In this document: in pieces, positions 43,225 to 52,851 of the stretch
How positions within the stretch are numbered: position 1 is the first letter of the stretch
How the letters are laid out: each line of letters begins with the position of its first letter
NCBI GenBank assembly: GCA_020692205.1
Contig: JAIMKV010000005.1
Location: 32,920 to 96,919, forward strand
Length of the DNA: 64,000 nucleotides
Reading direction: 5' to 3'
DNA from: Myxosarcina sp. GA_180221_E-2-1-MAG-40_15
Lineage (GTDB): Bacteria; Cyanobacteriota; Cyanobacteriia; Cyanobacteriales; Xenococcaceae
Translations under genes and position numbers: made by a program
The notes under the pieces: generated by a model
What the model saw: the letters and a program-made list of their open reading frames with translations, nothing else
Database searches by the model: none
What the model was told of the DNA's origin: nothing

Positions 43225-44853
43225 ATGGACGAAATTAGCCAGATCATCAGTAAAATCGAGCAAGCTCAAGACTATCTGACTCAGCAAGCTAAGGCTGAAC
43301 CTGCCTACTGCAAGTTGATTGAAACTTTGAATGTAGCTGTATCTAAGCTAAGAACTGCTAATAAACCAGTAGTTAAAATCGTCAGTCCGTCAGTAACTTT
43401 GGCCAAAAACCTCCAAGCCAAAAATCGAGCAAATCTCAAGCTGCGATCGCTTTATGAATTTGAAGTTGTCGCACCAATTAGTAACCTACGTCGCATCGTT
43501 CAAAACTGCGATTTAATCTGTTTAATCTATTATTTTAAGCAGAATATTGCTAAACATCATTGGCGATTAATCAAACTTGCTCAACAAGAAAATATTAGCT
43601 TCGTTCTTTTAGTTAAACAGCCAAAAAAAAACCTCCAAGATGCTTATTTATCCAACTGGCTAACGACCCAAAATTATCCCTTAGACCAGTGGGTACAATT
43701 ACCAGTAAATAATTTTATCGACTTGAATAATCCTCAGCAACTTAGCATCTATCAACAATTGCTGATTCAACTATCAAAACTAGCTATAGCAAAGTTGAGT
43801 GCTAGAAGTAAGCAAGAAGCACGAGCTACTATTGAGCATTTTGTTAATCATCAAATTACCGAGGTTAAGCAAGAATTAGAGTATCTAAAAAGCACATATC
43901 TACAAAATTTACCGCCTGATTATTATCAGCAACAGTTTAGACAAAACATCAATCACTTGAATAAGTTAAAACAGCAAATAATTACAGCAATCAAGCTGGA
44001 AATTAATCACTCTAAAGCTGATTTACTCAATCCTTTTCTGGCAGATGGTTTGATGTCTAACGTTCAACAGCTAATTTATAGTTCTCAAATTAAGCTAGTC
44101 AAAGAAACAGAAGCTACTTATGTATATCTCACCTTAACTAATTCATTTGAGACTAAATATATTCATGATTATATATTTGAACTATGCCAGCAAAAAGTTA
44201 ATGAGTTTATGGTTTTTCAATGGTCACAAATCAACTATGTCTATGCAGAAAATGGTCTACAGGGTTTGATAGCTAAGATTAACGAAAGATTAGATATTAT
44301 GCCGCTGCTAACTTCAGAACTCGAATTGCCATTAGTTATTTCTGAAAAATATCCTGATTTAGATTTAAAGCAAATTATTGATGCTAATTGCCTTAAATTT
44401 AATAGTAGAATCAGTTTTGACTATTATTTTACTCAAAGCAGCTGGTTTCGTCTCTTAATTTCATTATTAATCGGCTCGGCAATATACTTATTTACCTGGA
44501 TATATTTTGGTGAGGGAAAATATATTGGATTTGTAATTGTAGTTTTCCAAATTATTAATTTAATGACTGGTCAAAATATCAAAACAGCAAAATTAAAGCA
44601 ACATTCAAAAGAGCTTAAACGAACTGTTGATCGTAATTATCAAAACTTAATTCGTTTAGTCATCGAACAATCAATTCAAATCTTGATTATCGCTGTGGAA
44701 CGAGAAAGCCACCTGTATGAGAATGAATTAGAAAAGGCGATCGCGATTGTCCAGAATAAACTAGAACAATTAAAGAATACTATAAGTCAACATAAATATA
44801 GAATCGATAGTCTTGAGCAAGATCGGATTAAAATCTTATCCTGGTTTGATTAA
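43225..44853 (+). CDS. Large coiled-coil membrane protein of unknown function
   Basis: A 542-residue protein I cannot assign. Residues 1-60 and 190-280 look helical and coiled-coil; residues 95-140 (CDLICLIYYFKQN...ISFVLLVKQPK) read like the central strands of a Rossmann or GTPase fold but no P-loop GxxxxGK(S/T) is present. A membrane hairpin lies at about residues 407-450 (FRLLISLLIGSAIYLFTWIY, then FVIVVFQIINLM), and the last 90 residues are coiled-coil. This layout is reminiscent of bacterial dynamin-like proteins with the nucleotide site lost; that is my inference only. Ten bases after moaD. Confidence 0.7.
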   Translation: MDEISQIISKIEQAQDYLTQQAKAEPAYCKLIETLNVAVSKLRTANKPVVKIVSPSVTLAKNLQAKNRANLKLRSLYEFEVVAPISNLRRIVQNCDLICLIYYFKQNIAKHHWRLIKLAQQENISFVLLVKQPKKNLQDAYLSNWLTTQNYPLDQWVQLPVNNFIDLNNPQQLSIYQQLLIQLSKLAIAKLSARSKQEARATIEHFVNHQITEVKQELEYLKSTYLQNLPPDYYQQQFRQNINHLNKLKQQIITAIKLEINHSKADLLNPFLADGLMSNVQQLIYSSQIKLVKETEATYVYLTLTNSFETKYIHDYIFELCQQKVNEFMVFQWSQINYVYAENGLQGLIAKINERLDIMPLLTSELELPLVISEKYPDLDLKQIIDANCLKFNSRISFDYYFTQSSWFRLLISLLIGSAIYLFTWIYFGEGKYIGFVIVVFQIINLMTGQNIKTAKLKQHSKELKRTVDRNYQNLIRLVIEQSIQILIIAVERESHLYENELEKAIAIVQNKLEQLKNTISQHKYRIDSLEQDRIKILSWFD

Positions 44854-44934
44854 CACAGGTATTCTAGCCTCAAATAACCGAGGCGATCGCTGAAAAATCG
44901 AGCATTTGAAAACTACCGTTCCTCGGAGCAGGCA

Positions 44935-45294
44935 TCAAATTATTTTCTCATCCATAGAAACAAGCTCGTAACCATGAATGCGCCAACTGTAGTCGCGTTG
45001 ATGTTGGACGATAAAAATTCCTTGAGCTAAACTGCCATCTCGATCCATAATCATTGATACTAACGCGGGGAAGTCGTTAACCAAAGTAAACCCACGAAAC
45101 ATAATCGAGCGAGGCTTGATGATCGCGCTGTATTTATTGCTCACCATGGTCATAAAATCTTGCTGAGCAAACTTTCTTTGGATAGTTGGACTGGTTAAAG
45201 AAAAAGCTGTTTCTTCATCGTTTTCTTGAAATGCTTGAAGTTGTTTTTCGATCAGCTGACGAATGATTGCTTTATCGCTTTCGGATATATACAT
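44935..45294 (-). CDS. DUF4864 domain protein
   Basis: A 119-residue protein covering one DUF4864 domain (NTF2-like fold): AIIRQLIEKQLQAFQENDEE, AFSLTSPTIQRKFA and the C-terminal FIVQHQRDYSWRIHGYELV. Function unknown; no signal peptide or membrane span. ATG at 45294. It follows the sugar ABC permease gene 64 bases downstream on the same strand and may be co-transcribed. Confidence 0.8.
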   Translation of the reverse strand: MYISESDKAIIRQLIEKQLQAFQENDEETAFSLTSPTIQRKFAQQDFMTMVSNKYSAIIKPRSIMFRGFTLVNDFPALVSMIMDRDGSLAQGIFIVQHQRDYSWRIHGYELVSMDEKII

Positions 45295-45358
45295 GAGGGT
45301 CTACTTCACAAATAGAACTGGTCAAATAAAAGGTTTAGCTGTAATCAATTGTCTTGGT

Positions 45359-46222
45359 TTAACCTTTTACTGCACCTGCTGTTAACCCTTGAACAATCTG
45401 ACGCTGAAAAATTAAGACGAGAATTATCAATGGTAGAGTACCCAAAACTGTCGCCGCAGCGATCGGTCCATAGGGAATATCAAACAAACTTGCTCCCCCT
45501 AATTGTGCAGTAGCTACGGGAATAGTTTTTTTAGCTTCTTCAGTGATAAAGGTCAGAGCAAAAATATATTCATTCCAGGCAAAAATAAAAGTCAAAATAC
45601 CAGTGGTTGCTAATGCTGGTAGAGTCATAGGCAGCAAGATATTAATTAGCATCCCCAAAGTTTTGTAGCCATCCATTTTGGCAGCATCCTCTAAGTCTCT
45701 GGGAAGCTGCTGAAAAAAACTTCTCATTACTAGGATAGTTAGAGGTAAATTGATGGCGGTGTAGGGAATAATCAGAGCGAGATAATTATTGCCTAGACCA
45801 ACAAGTTTAACTATTTCTAGTAAGCCTAAAAATAGTAGCACATAAGGAAATAAAGTAATAATCAAAACTCCTGTCAGGATCAATTTTTCTCCAGGCAAAT
45901 TCATTCTGGTTAAAACATAGGCTGCGGGAGCACCGAAAACCAAGCATAAAATTGTCGAGATACTAGCTACTAAAGCACTGTTAAAGATATAGGTTAAAAA
46001 AGGACGACGGTTAAACAGCTCGGTGTAGTGTTCGGCGGTAATTTTGTTTGGTAAATAAACATTAGGAATTGCCGAAATATCTTCGTTGACCTTCACAGAA
46101 GTAAGTATTTGCCAGAGAATCGGTGCCAGAAAAAAAACTATGATTGAGAAAATTCCCAACCAGAACAAGAGCGCAGAGAACGATAGATTAAGCGTCTGTT
46201 TCTTGGGCTTGGCTAACGACAT
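45359..46222 (-). CDS. Carbohydrate ABC transporter permease (MalG family)
   Basis: A 287-residue inner-membrane permease with six helices and the EAA motif DLEDAAKMDGYKTLGMLINILLP (about residues 185-207), which docks the ATPase. N-terminal P-loop-like extension absent; the first helix follows a 17-residue cytoplasmic tail. Members of this MalG/UgpE/LacG family import sugars or polyols. The usual MalF-like partner, binding protein and ATPase are not adjacent, which is odd; they may be elsewhere on the chromosome. Confidence 0.92.
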   Translation of the reverse strand: MSLAKPKKQTLNLSFSALLFWLGIFSIIVFFLAPILWQILTSVKVNEDISAIPNVYLPNKITAEHYTELFNRRPFLTYIFNSALVASISTILCLVFGAPAAYVLTRMNLPGEKLILTGVLIITLFPYVLLFLGLLEIVKLVGLGNNYLALIIPYTAINLPLTILVMRSFFQQLPRDLEDAAKMDGYKTLGMLINILLPMTLPALATTGILTFIFAWNEYIFALTFITEEAKKTIPVATAQLGGASLFDIPYGPIAAATVLGTLPLIILVLIFQRQIVQGLTAGAVKG

Positions 46223-46389
46223 GGAGGTCTTGGGAGTCTAGGTTAAGGTTATTACTGAAACTATGTTACATTCTTCAGGGACTGAAACTATTTTTTAAAT
46301 GCAACCCAGTTAAAAAAACCTGTATTTATTTAGAGCCAAGTTCAAATTTAGCTTGACAAGATGGAATGGAAAAGGCGATCGCCTATGTT

Positions 46390-46490
46390 AGTCATGGTTA
46401 GTGATGAAAATGCTCGTCAATCCCTCAATAACAGTGCAACCGCTAGATCGTTAATCTTTGGTTTGAGCCGAGATAACTCTCGGCTTTTTT
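46390..46490 (+). ncRNA. Candidate small RNA ending at an orphan terminator
   Basis: The 3' end is defined by the terminator at 46466-46490; the 5' end is a guess. A 32-codon frame (ATG 46394) runs through the terminator and stops inside its T tract, which argues that the product, if any, is RNA. No known cyanobacterial sRNA (Yfr1, Yfr2, 6S) is recognised. Confidence 0.4.
46466..46490 (+). terminator. Intrinsic terminator, plus strand
   Basis: AGCCGAGA (46466-46473) pairs with TCTCGGCT (46478-46485) around a TAAC loop, followed by T5. GC-rich stem and T tract are textbook for the plus strand; on the minus strand no T tract follows, so it is not the ndhE terminator. Confidence 0.85.
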
Positions 46491-46550
46491 AAAATTATAG
46501 AGATAGATTTGCTCCAAAGCTAAAGCCAGCTCATTAATTTCGCTAACTCA

Positions 46551-46856
46551 CTACCATTTAAGCAAATTAAATTGTTCCATATCAACAGTGTTGCGATTAC
46601 GATAAATAGCTAACACAATTGCTAAACCTACAGCTGCTTCTGCTGCCGCTACTGTAATGACAAAAATCGTAAACACCTGACCTCTAATATTACTTGGATC
46701 TAAGTAATTAGAAAATCCGACTAAATTTAAATTGACGGCGTTGAGCATCAACTCAATTGACATTAAAACTCTTACCGCATTACGGCTAGTAATCAAACCA
46801 TAAATTCCAATACAAAACAAGGCTGCTGCTAACAGCAAAAAATATTCTAACTGCAT
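46551..46856 (-). CDS. ndhE: NAD(P)H-quinone oxidoreductase subunit 4L (NdhE)
   Basis: A 101-residue subunit with three membrane helices, homologous to Nuo[33 protein letters not shown] carries the conserved Glu of the second helix; it continues [18 protein letters not shown]. Part of the thylakoid NDH-1 complex for cyclic electron flow, respiration and CO2 uptake. Last gene of the ndhA-I-G-E operon; 29 bases after ndhG. Confidence 0.97.
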   Translation of the reverse strand: MQLEYFLLLAAALFCIGIYGLITSRNAVRVLMSIELMLNAVNLNLVGFSNYLDPSNIRGQVFTIFVITVAAAEAAVGLAIVLAIYRNRNTVDMEQFNLLKW

Positions 46857-46885
46857 CTAATTCTTACTCCTTAATTATTGATTAC

Positions 46886-47503
46886 TTATTGGCGATCGCT
46901 ATCACCACTTAGGCTGGCTAATTCGCGAGGACGCTCTGGCAAAGTCAGCTTAGTCGTAACAGTTCCTGGGGTAGATGAAGATTCAGGAATTAAATCACGA
47001 CGAGCCAGAATAATTGACCCGACCATCGCCATCAATAACAGTACTGAAGCCAATTCAAAAGGCAATAAATAATCACTAAAGAAATGTTCACCCAAAGCAA
47101 CAATCGTGTTATCAATTACAGCAGGAGAAGTAGTGTTTAGTGACCAAGGCGTTGCTAAAACCATTGTTCCCAACAAAGCAAACAAACCAAAACAAACCAC
47201 CGCAGTTGAGACTTGACGCAGCCTACGACCAGGCAGTTCGCTATAATCTTCTTGTTTGTTAACCAGCATGATGGCAAACAAAATTAGCACATTAACTGCA
47301 CCAACATAAACTAAAATCTGCGCTGCTGCTACAAAATCTGCATTGAGCAGAATATATAAACCTGAGATGCTAATAAACACCCCAGCCAATAAAAAAGCAG
47401 AATGGACAATTTTGGGTAATAGAACAACTCCCAGGGCCGTTACGATCATCATCACCCCCAGGATGCCAAAAGAAACTATCTGTACTCCTTCCGCTAAATT
47501 CAT
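46886..47503 (-). CDS. ndhG: NAD(P)H-quinone oxidoreductase subunit 6 (NdhG)
   Basis: A 205-residue membrane subunit homologous to NuoJ. Five hydrophobic helices; AAQILVYVGAVNVLILFAIM (about residues 58-77) is the conserved NuoJ helix. The C-terminal 35 residues are polar. NDH-1 membrane arm. Third gene of the operon; the 101-base gap to ndhI is the largest inside it. Confidence 0.96.
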   Translation of the reverse strand: MNLAEGVQIVSFGILGVMMIVTALGVVLLPKIVHSAFLLAGVFISISGLYILLNADFVAAAQILVYVGAVNVLILFAIMLVNKQEDYSELPGRRLRQVSTAVVCFGLFALLGTMVLATPWSLNTTSPAVIDNTIVALGEHFFSDYLLPFELASVLLLMAMVGSIILARRDLIPESSSTPGTVTTKLTLPERPRELASLSGDSDRQ

Positions 47504-47604
47504 CTTGCCTCTTTTTATAGTTATTTAATCAATCAAACTGAGGATAAATTATCAATTCTGAGTTCAGAAGATAGTATTTAATACTCTTCCTCATCTCTCA
47601 TTCC

Positions 47605-48219
47605 TCATTCTTCAGTGCTTTCTGCCTTGGGTTTAGCAGCTTCAATTTCTGGTAAAATGTCTTCTGGGCGTTGGCCAGCACGCTGAGATCCTTTAGGTAA
47701 TCCATGGGGATCGACTACACCTTGAGGCAAGTAAGCAAACTCTTTAAGAGCCGTAACCATTGGATCTTGGGTTACTTTATAGGGCAAGCGTCCTAGAGCA
47801 ACATTATCATAGTTAAGTTCATGGCGGTCATAGGAAGCTAATTCATACTCCTCTGTCATCGACAAACAGTTTGTCGGGCAATATTCCACGCAATTACCGC
47901 AGAAAATACAAACACCAAAGTCAATACTATAGTGATTGAGCTTTTTCTTCTTAGCTGTTTTATCAAACTCCCAATCAACCACAGGTAAGTTAATCGGACA
48001 GACGCGAACACAAACCTCACAGGCGATACATTTATCAAATTCAAAGTGGATTCTGCCACGATAACGTTCCGAAGGAATTAGTTTTTCGTAGGGATATTGA
48101 ACCGTTACGGGACGACGCTGCATATGATCGAAAGTAACCGAAAGACCTTGACCAATATATTTTGCCGCTTGCCAACTCTCGCTGGCATAGTCTTGTACTT
48201 GTTTGAGAATATTAAACAT
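47605..48219 (-). CDS. ndhI: NAD(P)H-quinone oxidoreductase subunit I (NdhI)
   Basis: A 204-residue iron-sulfur subunit with two [4Fe-4S] ferredoxin motifs: [12 protein letters not shown] and [12 protein letters not shown] (about residues 64-75 and 103-114). It links ferredoxin-derived electrons in the peripheral arm to the quinone site. The acidic tail after residue 175 is typical of cyanobacterial NdhI. ATG at 48219, 43 bases after ndhA. Confidence 0.97.
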   Translation of the reverse strand: MFNILKQVQDYASESWQAAKYIGQGLSVTFDHMQRRPVTVQYPYEKLIPSERYRGRIHFEFDKCIACEVCVRVCPINLPVVDWEFDKTAKKKKLNHYSIDFGVCIFCGNCVEYCPTNCLSMTEEYELASYDRHELNYDNVALGRLPYKVTQDPMVTALKEFAYLPQGVVDPHGLPKGSQRAGQRPEDILPEIEAAKPKAESTEE

Positions 48220-48262
48220 GATTTTTGCGCTTGTTTTGTTTAATTACTTTTAGTCGGTGAAG

Positions 48263-49381
48263 CTAGCCACCAAATGCTAGGGGAAAAGACAATTTCAAGG
48301 CAGCAGTGATCAAAAGATTAGCCAAGGAGACTGGTAATAGAAACTTCCAGCCTAGGTCTAACAATTGGTCAATACGGACACGAGGTACAGTCCAACGCAG
48401 CAAAATCGCGATAAAGACCAGAAAGTAAGCTTTTACCAGGGTCATAATAATGCCCAATGAAGCAGTTAATACCTGTAACCAGGGAGTAGTTTCCGCAACT
48501 CCAATCCAATCTGCTAAACGATCTAAAGGAATAAAGAATTCCCATCCACCTAAATATAGGATGGCAAACACTAACGCCGATAGCACTAAATTAACGTAAG
48601 AACCTAGATAGAAAAGAGCAAACTTCATTCCTGAATATTCTGTTTGATAACCCGCGACTAATTCTTCTTCCGCTTCTGGTAGATCGAAGGGTAAACGCTC
48701 ACATTCAGCTAGTGCTGCAATCCAAAAAATAATAAAGCCGACTGGTTGTCGCCAAATATTCCAGCCCAAAATGCCGTATCCAGCCTGTTGCTCGACAATA
48801 TCGATAGTACTGAGACTATTAGACATCATTACAATCGCCAGTACTGATAATGCCAAGGGAATTTCATAACTAATAGATTGAGCTGCTGCTCTTAAACCAC
48901 CCAGCAAAGAGTATTTATTATTGGAAGCATAGCCTGCCATCAACAAGCCAATGGGAGCAATACTAGACAGAGAAATCCAAATAAATATCCCAACATTAAT
49001 ATCGCTAATGATTAAATTCTGACCAAAAGGTACAATTAGATATGATAAAAATACTGGAATTACCACTAATATTGGCCCGAGCGTAAATAGCCAGGGATCT
49101 GCTTTGGCGGGAATAACGTCTTCTTTAAAAACTAACTTGATGCCATCGGCAACTGGCTGTAATACTCCCAAAGGTCCTGCATATTCAGGTCCAATTCTCT
49201 GTTGAGCAGCAGCCGAAATTTTTCGCTCTAGCCAAACTACTACTAAAACTCCAATTGTTGCGCCAATAATCATCAATAACATCGGTAATGGGAGCCAAAT
49301 AGCTTTAGCCAAACCAGCCGAAAGCCCAAAATCCTTTAAGGTTTGGACAAAACTTCCTTGTAAGTCGATTCCTGAATTCAT
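48263..49381 (-). CDS. ndhA: NAD(P)H-quinone oxidoreductase subunit 1 (NdhA)
   Basis: A 372-residue membrane subunit homologous to NuoH, with eight helices and the quinone-chamber loops: [20 protein letters not shown] (residues 50-69), [37 protein letters not shown]. It anchors the peripheral arm. First gene of ndhA-ndhI-ndhG-ndhE, divergent from the carotenoid oxygenase across 141 bases, where its promoter should lie. Confidence 0.97.
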   Translation of the reverse strand: MNSGIDLQGSFVQTLKDFGLSAGLAKAIWLPLPMLLMIIGATIGVLVVVWLERKISAAAQQRIGPEYAGPLGVLQPVADGIKLVFKEDVIPAKADPWLFTLGPILVVIPVFLSYLIVPFGQNLIISDINVGIFIWISLSSIAPIGLLMAGYASNNKYSLLGGLRAAAQSISYEIPLALSVLAIVMMSNSLSTIDIVEQQAGYGILGWNIWRQPVGFIIFWIAALAECERLPFDLPEAEEELVAGYQTEYSGMKFALFYLGSYVNLVLSALVFAILYLGGWEFFIPLDRLADWIGVAETTPWLQVLTASLGIIMTLVKAYFLVFIAILLRWTVPRVRIDQLLDLGWKFLLPVSLANLLITAALKLSFPLAFGG

Positions 49382-49522
49382 ATTTTGTATTTCGTATTGG
49401 ACTAAGCTAATCTCAGACTAATAAGAGAGTTTATACAATTTTTTACTGCTTACCATTGATAGTATATCGCTGTCCGCTAATCTATAAATTTTGAATTAGT
49501 TATAAAAACTTAAAAGAAACCA

Positions 49523-50947
49523 ATGATAACTGCATCTAAACTGAAAGCCTGGTCAAAAGCGATCGCCCAACCCGCCACCGAATTTGATTTGACTCCTTTA
49601 TCAATTATTGCTGGAGAAATCCCCTCAGATTTACGCGGAACACTATATCGCAACGGCCCTGCTAGGTTATCGCGAGGTAAACAGCAAGTCGGGCATTGGT
49701 TTGATGGTGACGGTGCTATTTTAGGGGTTCATTTTACCGATGCAGGAGTTAGCGGAGTGTATCGCTATGTACAAACTCAAGGATACTTGGCTGAACAGTC
49801 AAAAGATGCTTTTATTTATCCTAACTACGGCATGACCGCTGCGGGAGCGTTTTGGCATAATTGGCTTAAATCAATTAAAAATTCAGCTAATACTTCAGTT
49901 TTAGCCTTACCCGACCGTTTATTAGCGCTTTGGGAAGGGGGAAAGCCTCATGCCTTAGATTTAAACGATCTATCTACTCTTGGTCTTGATAATTTAGCTG
50001 AGTTGAGCGACAAACAAGCTTTTTCGGCTCACCCCAAAGTCGATCCCGTTACGGGAAACATTTTTAATTATGGAATAGGTGCGGGAGTAAATGCTACGCT
50101 CAATCTTTATCGCTGTGACGCTACAGGTAAGCTAGAGCAACAGAATACTCATACTCTCTCGGGACTACCTCTAATTCATGATTTTTGCTTTGCAGGAGAA
50201 TATCTAGTCTTTTTAGTCTCACCAGTACGGGTAAATCTTGCTCCTGTGGCACTAGGGCAAAAAAGCTATAGCGACGCTTTAAAATGGAAACCAGAGTTGA
50301 GTACAGAGATTTTAATCTTTGATCGCGACAGTTTAGCTTTAATCAGCCGTGGTCAAACCGATCCTTGGTTTCAGTGGCATTTTGCTAATGGCTATGTCAA
50401 CGAAGACGGCAATATTGTGACTGAATTTACTCGCTATGATAACTTTGATACGAATCAGTATTTAAAGGAAGTCGCATCTGGATACACTGAAACTCCCGCA
50501 CCTGGAACTTTATGGTCACTAGTTATCGAACCTCAAACTGCCAAAGTAATCAGCAATCAACAAATAGCTGATGCCTGTGGTGAGTTTCCTCTGGTTTCTC
50601 CCGCCAAAGTCGGGAAAAATTGGTGTTATACCTATCTTAACGTGCATCGTACTGGCGTAACTCACGGTGAAGAATTGTTTAATGCGATCGCCTGTTTTGA
50701 TCGGCAAACTGGTAAAATGGCGATCGCCGATATGGGTGAAAACATCTATCCTTCCGAACCGATTTTAGTCCCCACTCAAGATCACCCCGAACAAGGTTGG
50801 TTACTAACCGTAGTCTACGACGGGAATACTAATAGCAGTGAAGTCAGAATTTATCAAAGCGATCAACTAGCTCAACCACCCGTATGCCGTCTTGCTTTAC
50901 CTGCTGTCATTCCTCATAGTTTTCATGGCACTTGGAAACCGCAATAG
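49523..50947 (+). CDS. Carotenoid oxygenase (apocarotenoid-cleaving type)
   Basis: A 474-residue RPE65/CCD-family non-heme iron dioxygenase. PSDLRGTLYRNGPARL, HWFDGDGAILGVHF near the start, then the iron-ligand regions HPKVDPVTGNI, LIHDFCF, WHFANGYVNEDG and PHSFHGTW (last ligand near residue 468). Length and motifs resemble the apocarotenoid-15,15'-oxygenase (ACO) that produces retinal. Soluble or peripherally bound. Functionally related to crtO at the left edge, though far away in the window. Confidence 0.9.
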   Translation: MITASKLKAWSKAIAQPATEFDLTPLSIIAGEIPSDLRGTLYRNGPARLSRGKQQVGHWFDGDGAILGVHFTDAGVSGVYRYVQTQGYLAEQSKDAFIYPNYGMTAAGAFWHNWLKSIKNSANTSVLALPDRLLALWEGGKPHALDLNDLSTLGLDNLAELSDKQAFSAHPKVDPVTGNIFNYGIGAGVNATLNLYRCDATGKLEQQNTHTLSGLPLIHDFCFAGEYLVFLVSPVRVNLAPVALGQKSYSDALKWKPELSTEILIFDRDSLALISRGQTDPWFQWHFANGYVNEDGNIVTEFTRYDNFDTNQYLKEVASGYTETPAPGTLWSLVIEPQTAKVISNQQIADACGEFPLVSPAKVGKNWCYTYLNVHRTGVTHGEELFNAIACFDRQTGKMAIADMGENIYPSEPILVPTQDHPEQGWLLTVVYDGNTNSSEVRIYQSDQLAQPPVCRLALPAVIPHSFHGTWKPQ

Positions 50948-50975
50948 TATTCCGCCAGCTTTTAATTCTAAGATC

Positions 50976-51521
50976 ATGGATAATAGTCTAATTAAAGTTA
51001 GAATTGCTACTTCTGATGACGTATCCTTAATTTATCAATTTATTCAAAAAAAAGCCGAATTTGATCGCAGTGTTGGAGCTTACTCGGGCATAATTCAAAC
51101 TTCTGAAGCCAAAATACGCGCAACAATATTTAGCAATCATCCCTTTGCTTATGTCCTGTTTGCGGCAGACAATCGAGATGTAATTGGATTTGCGCTATAC
51201 GCATTTAGATATTCTTCTTTTGCAGGACAACCGAGTATTTGGCTAGACGATCTATATATCGAGCCAAATATGAGAAGCAAAGGTGCAGGAGCTTTATTAA
51301 TGAATAAATTACAGCAAATTGCTGATGAGAATAACTGCACTCATTTAGCATGGACTGCGGATGCTAGAAATATTGGCGGATTAAAGTTTTATCGACGCTT
51401 GGGTGCTGAAATTAGCGAAAAAAAGGGCGATCGCTGTTACTTTAAATGGACTATATCATCAATAAATAATCAACTTTACGATCCAGATAGCAATCATTAC
51501 GACTCAGGCATAATAATTTAG
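50976..51521 (+). CDS. GNAT-family N-acetyltransferase
   Basis: A 181-residue acetyltransferase: [20 protein letters not shown] at the start, [25 protein letters not shown] (acetyl-CoA loop, motif A, about residues 88-112), and [17 protein letters not shown] (motif B). Similar to small diamine or amino-acid acetyltransferases. ATG at 50976 begins the conserved first strand; the frame is open upstream within the preceding gene, so an overlap is not needed. Its stop overlaps the ureF GTG by one base. Confidence 0.92.
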   Translation: MDNSLIKVRIATSDDVSLIYQFIQKKAEFDRSVGAYSGIIQTSEAKIRATIFSNHPFAYVLFAADNRDVIGFALYAFRYSSFAGQPSIWLDDLYIEPNMRSKGAGALLMNKLQQIADENNCTHLAWTADARNIGGLKFYRRLGAEISEKKGDRCYFKWTISSINNQLYDPDSNHYDSGIII

Positions 51522-52225
51522 TGAACACTCAAGCATCGACTATTAAGCAGAAGCTTACTTTAATTCAGCTAGCGGATTCGTTTTTCCCCTCTGGATCTTA
51601 TACTCTTTCCCATGGGTTAGAATCTTTGATTCAACAAGGACAAATACAGCAGCCTGAAGATTTAATCGCTTTTCTACAAATACTTTTAGACAACAAAATT
51701 GCGCCCTGTGATTTAGTAGCTTTGATTCATGGCTATCGCGCTAGTGCAGCAGATGATTTAGAACAGGTAAAACAAGTCGCAGCGCAACTATATGCTCAAA
51801 CTTTAATAGAAATCACCCGCAAAACTCAGATCCAAAGCGGAAGAGCATTACTGATGGTGGCGCAGTCTACCTGGCAACATCCACATTTAGAAACTTTAGA
51901 GCGATCGCGCGCTTTAAATCAATTTTACTGTTTGCATCCTATTATTTTTAGCGTAGTCAGCAACATTGCTGGTTTAAGCGTTACAGATACTTGTCTAGCT
52001 TTCTTACATAGCTTTATTACAGGAGTGTTAGGCGCAGCAATTCGTCTGGGAAGTTTAGGACATCTGCAAGCACAACAAATACTTTTACAATTAGCACCAG
52101 ATATCGAGGCAGCTTATCATACAGCAGCTTCGCTCAGGCTAGATCAAATGTGGTCTTGTACTCCAACAATTGACCTGGCTCAAATGCATCATCGTAAATT
52201 AACTAGTAGACTATTTGCTAGTTAA
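51521..52225 (+). CDS. ureF: Urease accessory protein UreF
   Basis: A 234-residue accessory factor for nickel insertion into urease. [22 protein letters not shown] is the UreF hallmark, followed by [18 protein letters not shown] and a C-terminal [20 protein letters not shown] segment. Starts GTG at 51521, one base overlapping the GNAT stop. No other ure gene is in the window, which fits the scattered ure genes of many cyanobacteria. Confidence 0.92.
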   Translation: MNTQASTIKQKLTLIQLADSFFPSGSYTLSHGLESLIQQGQIQQPEDLIAFLQILLDNKIAPCDLVALIHGYRASAADDLEQVKQVAAQLYAQTLIEITRKTQIQSGRALLMVAQSTWQHPHLETLERSRALNQFYCLHPIIFSVVSNIAGLSVTDTCLAFLHSFITGVLGAAIRLGSLGHLQAQQILLQLAPDIEAAYHTAASLRLDQMWSCTPTIDLAQMHHRKLTSRLFAS

Positions 52226-52329
52226 AAAAAGGCAAACTTTAGGCAGTCTCAATCGAAAATATCATGTCACCCGATCTTCTTGGAAACTACCGCCAGAAAA
52301 GTCACGTTTAACTAAATAAATACCTCAAT

Positions 52330-52800
52330 ATGAGCCGAGAACTGTGCCCCTGTGGCAGTAAAAAGCAATATCAATACTGTTGTGGGATGTACTTATCAGG
52401 TAAGAAAAAACCAGAGACAGCAGAAAAATTAATGCGATCGCGCTACACTGCTTTTGCTCGGAGTAATGTTAATTATCTCATTGCAACTCTGCATCCAGAT
52501 CACAGAAAGCCAGATGATGAGCGAAAATTAGCTAAAAGTATTAACAATACCAAGTGGTTGAGATTAACTATTATCAATACTGCAAAAGGCAAAAAAAATG
52601 ATGCCACAGGTATTGTCGAGTTTGAAGCAATTTATCAGCTAACTGAACCAGGACAACTCCACGAACGTTCTAAGTTTATTAAAACTAATGGTCAATGGTT
52701 TTATGTCGATGGGGACATTTTACCTGGAACAGCGCCCAAACCAAACAAGCCATGTTGGTGTGGTGGCGGGAAAAAATACCAGCAATGTCATGGAGTTTAA
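52330..52800 (+). CDS. YchJ-family SEC-C motif protein
   Basis: A 156-residue protein with SEC-C type zinc motifs at both ends: CPCGSKKQYQYCCG (residues 6-19) and CWCGGGKKYQQCHG (about 142-155). Between them MRSRYTAFARSNVNYLIATLHPDHR is the YchJ/UPF0225 NTF2-like domain. Function unknown. ATG at 52330. Confidence 0.9.
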   Translation: MSRELCPCGSKKQYQYCCGMYLSGKKKPETAEKLMRSRYTAFARSNVNYLIATLHPDHRKPDDERKLAKSINNTKWLRLTIINTAKGKKNDATGIVEFEAIYQLTEPGQLHERSKFIKTNGQWFYVDGDILPGTAPKPNKPCWCGGGKKYQQCHGV

Positions 52801-52851
52801 TTGATTATTGGCAAACCTGTAGTTGTAATTCGATTGCTAATTAATCAGCTA

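Larger units (their letters stand above)
46223..46550. other. Intergenic region between ABC permease and ndhE
   Basis: 328 bases. The only strong feature is a plus-strand intrinsic terminator at 46466-46490, with no plus-strand protein gene before it. A TTGACA at 46353-46358 could be a -35 box, but no -10 with proper spacing is convincing. Confidence 0.6.

Noticed and set aside
46394-46492. A 32-codon small protein gene
   Set aside because: The frame runs through the terminator hairpin and its stop lies in the T tract, so full translation is unlikely; no ribosome site.
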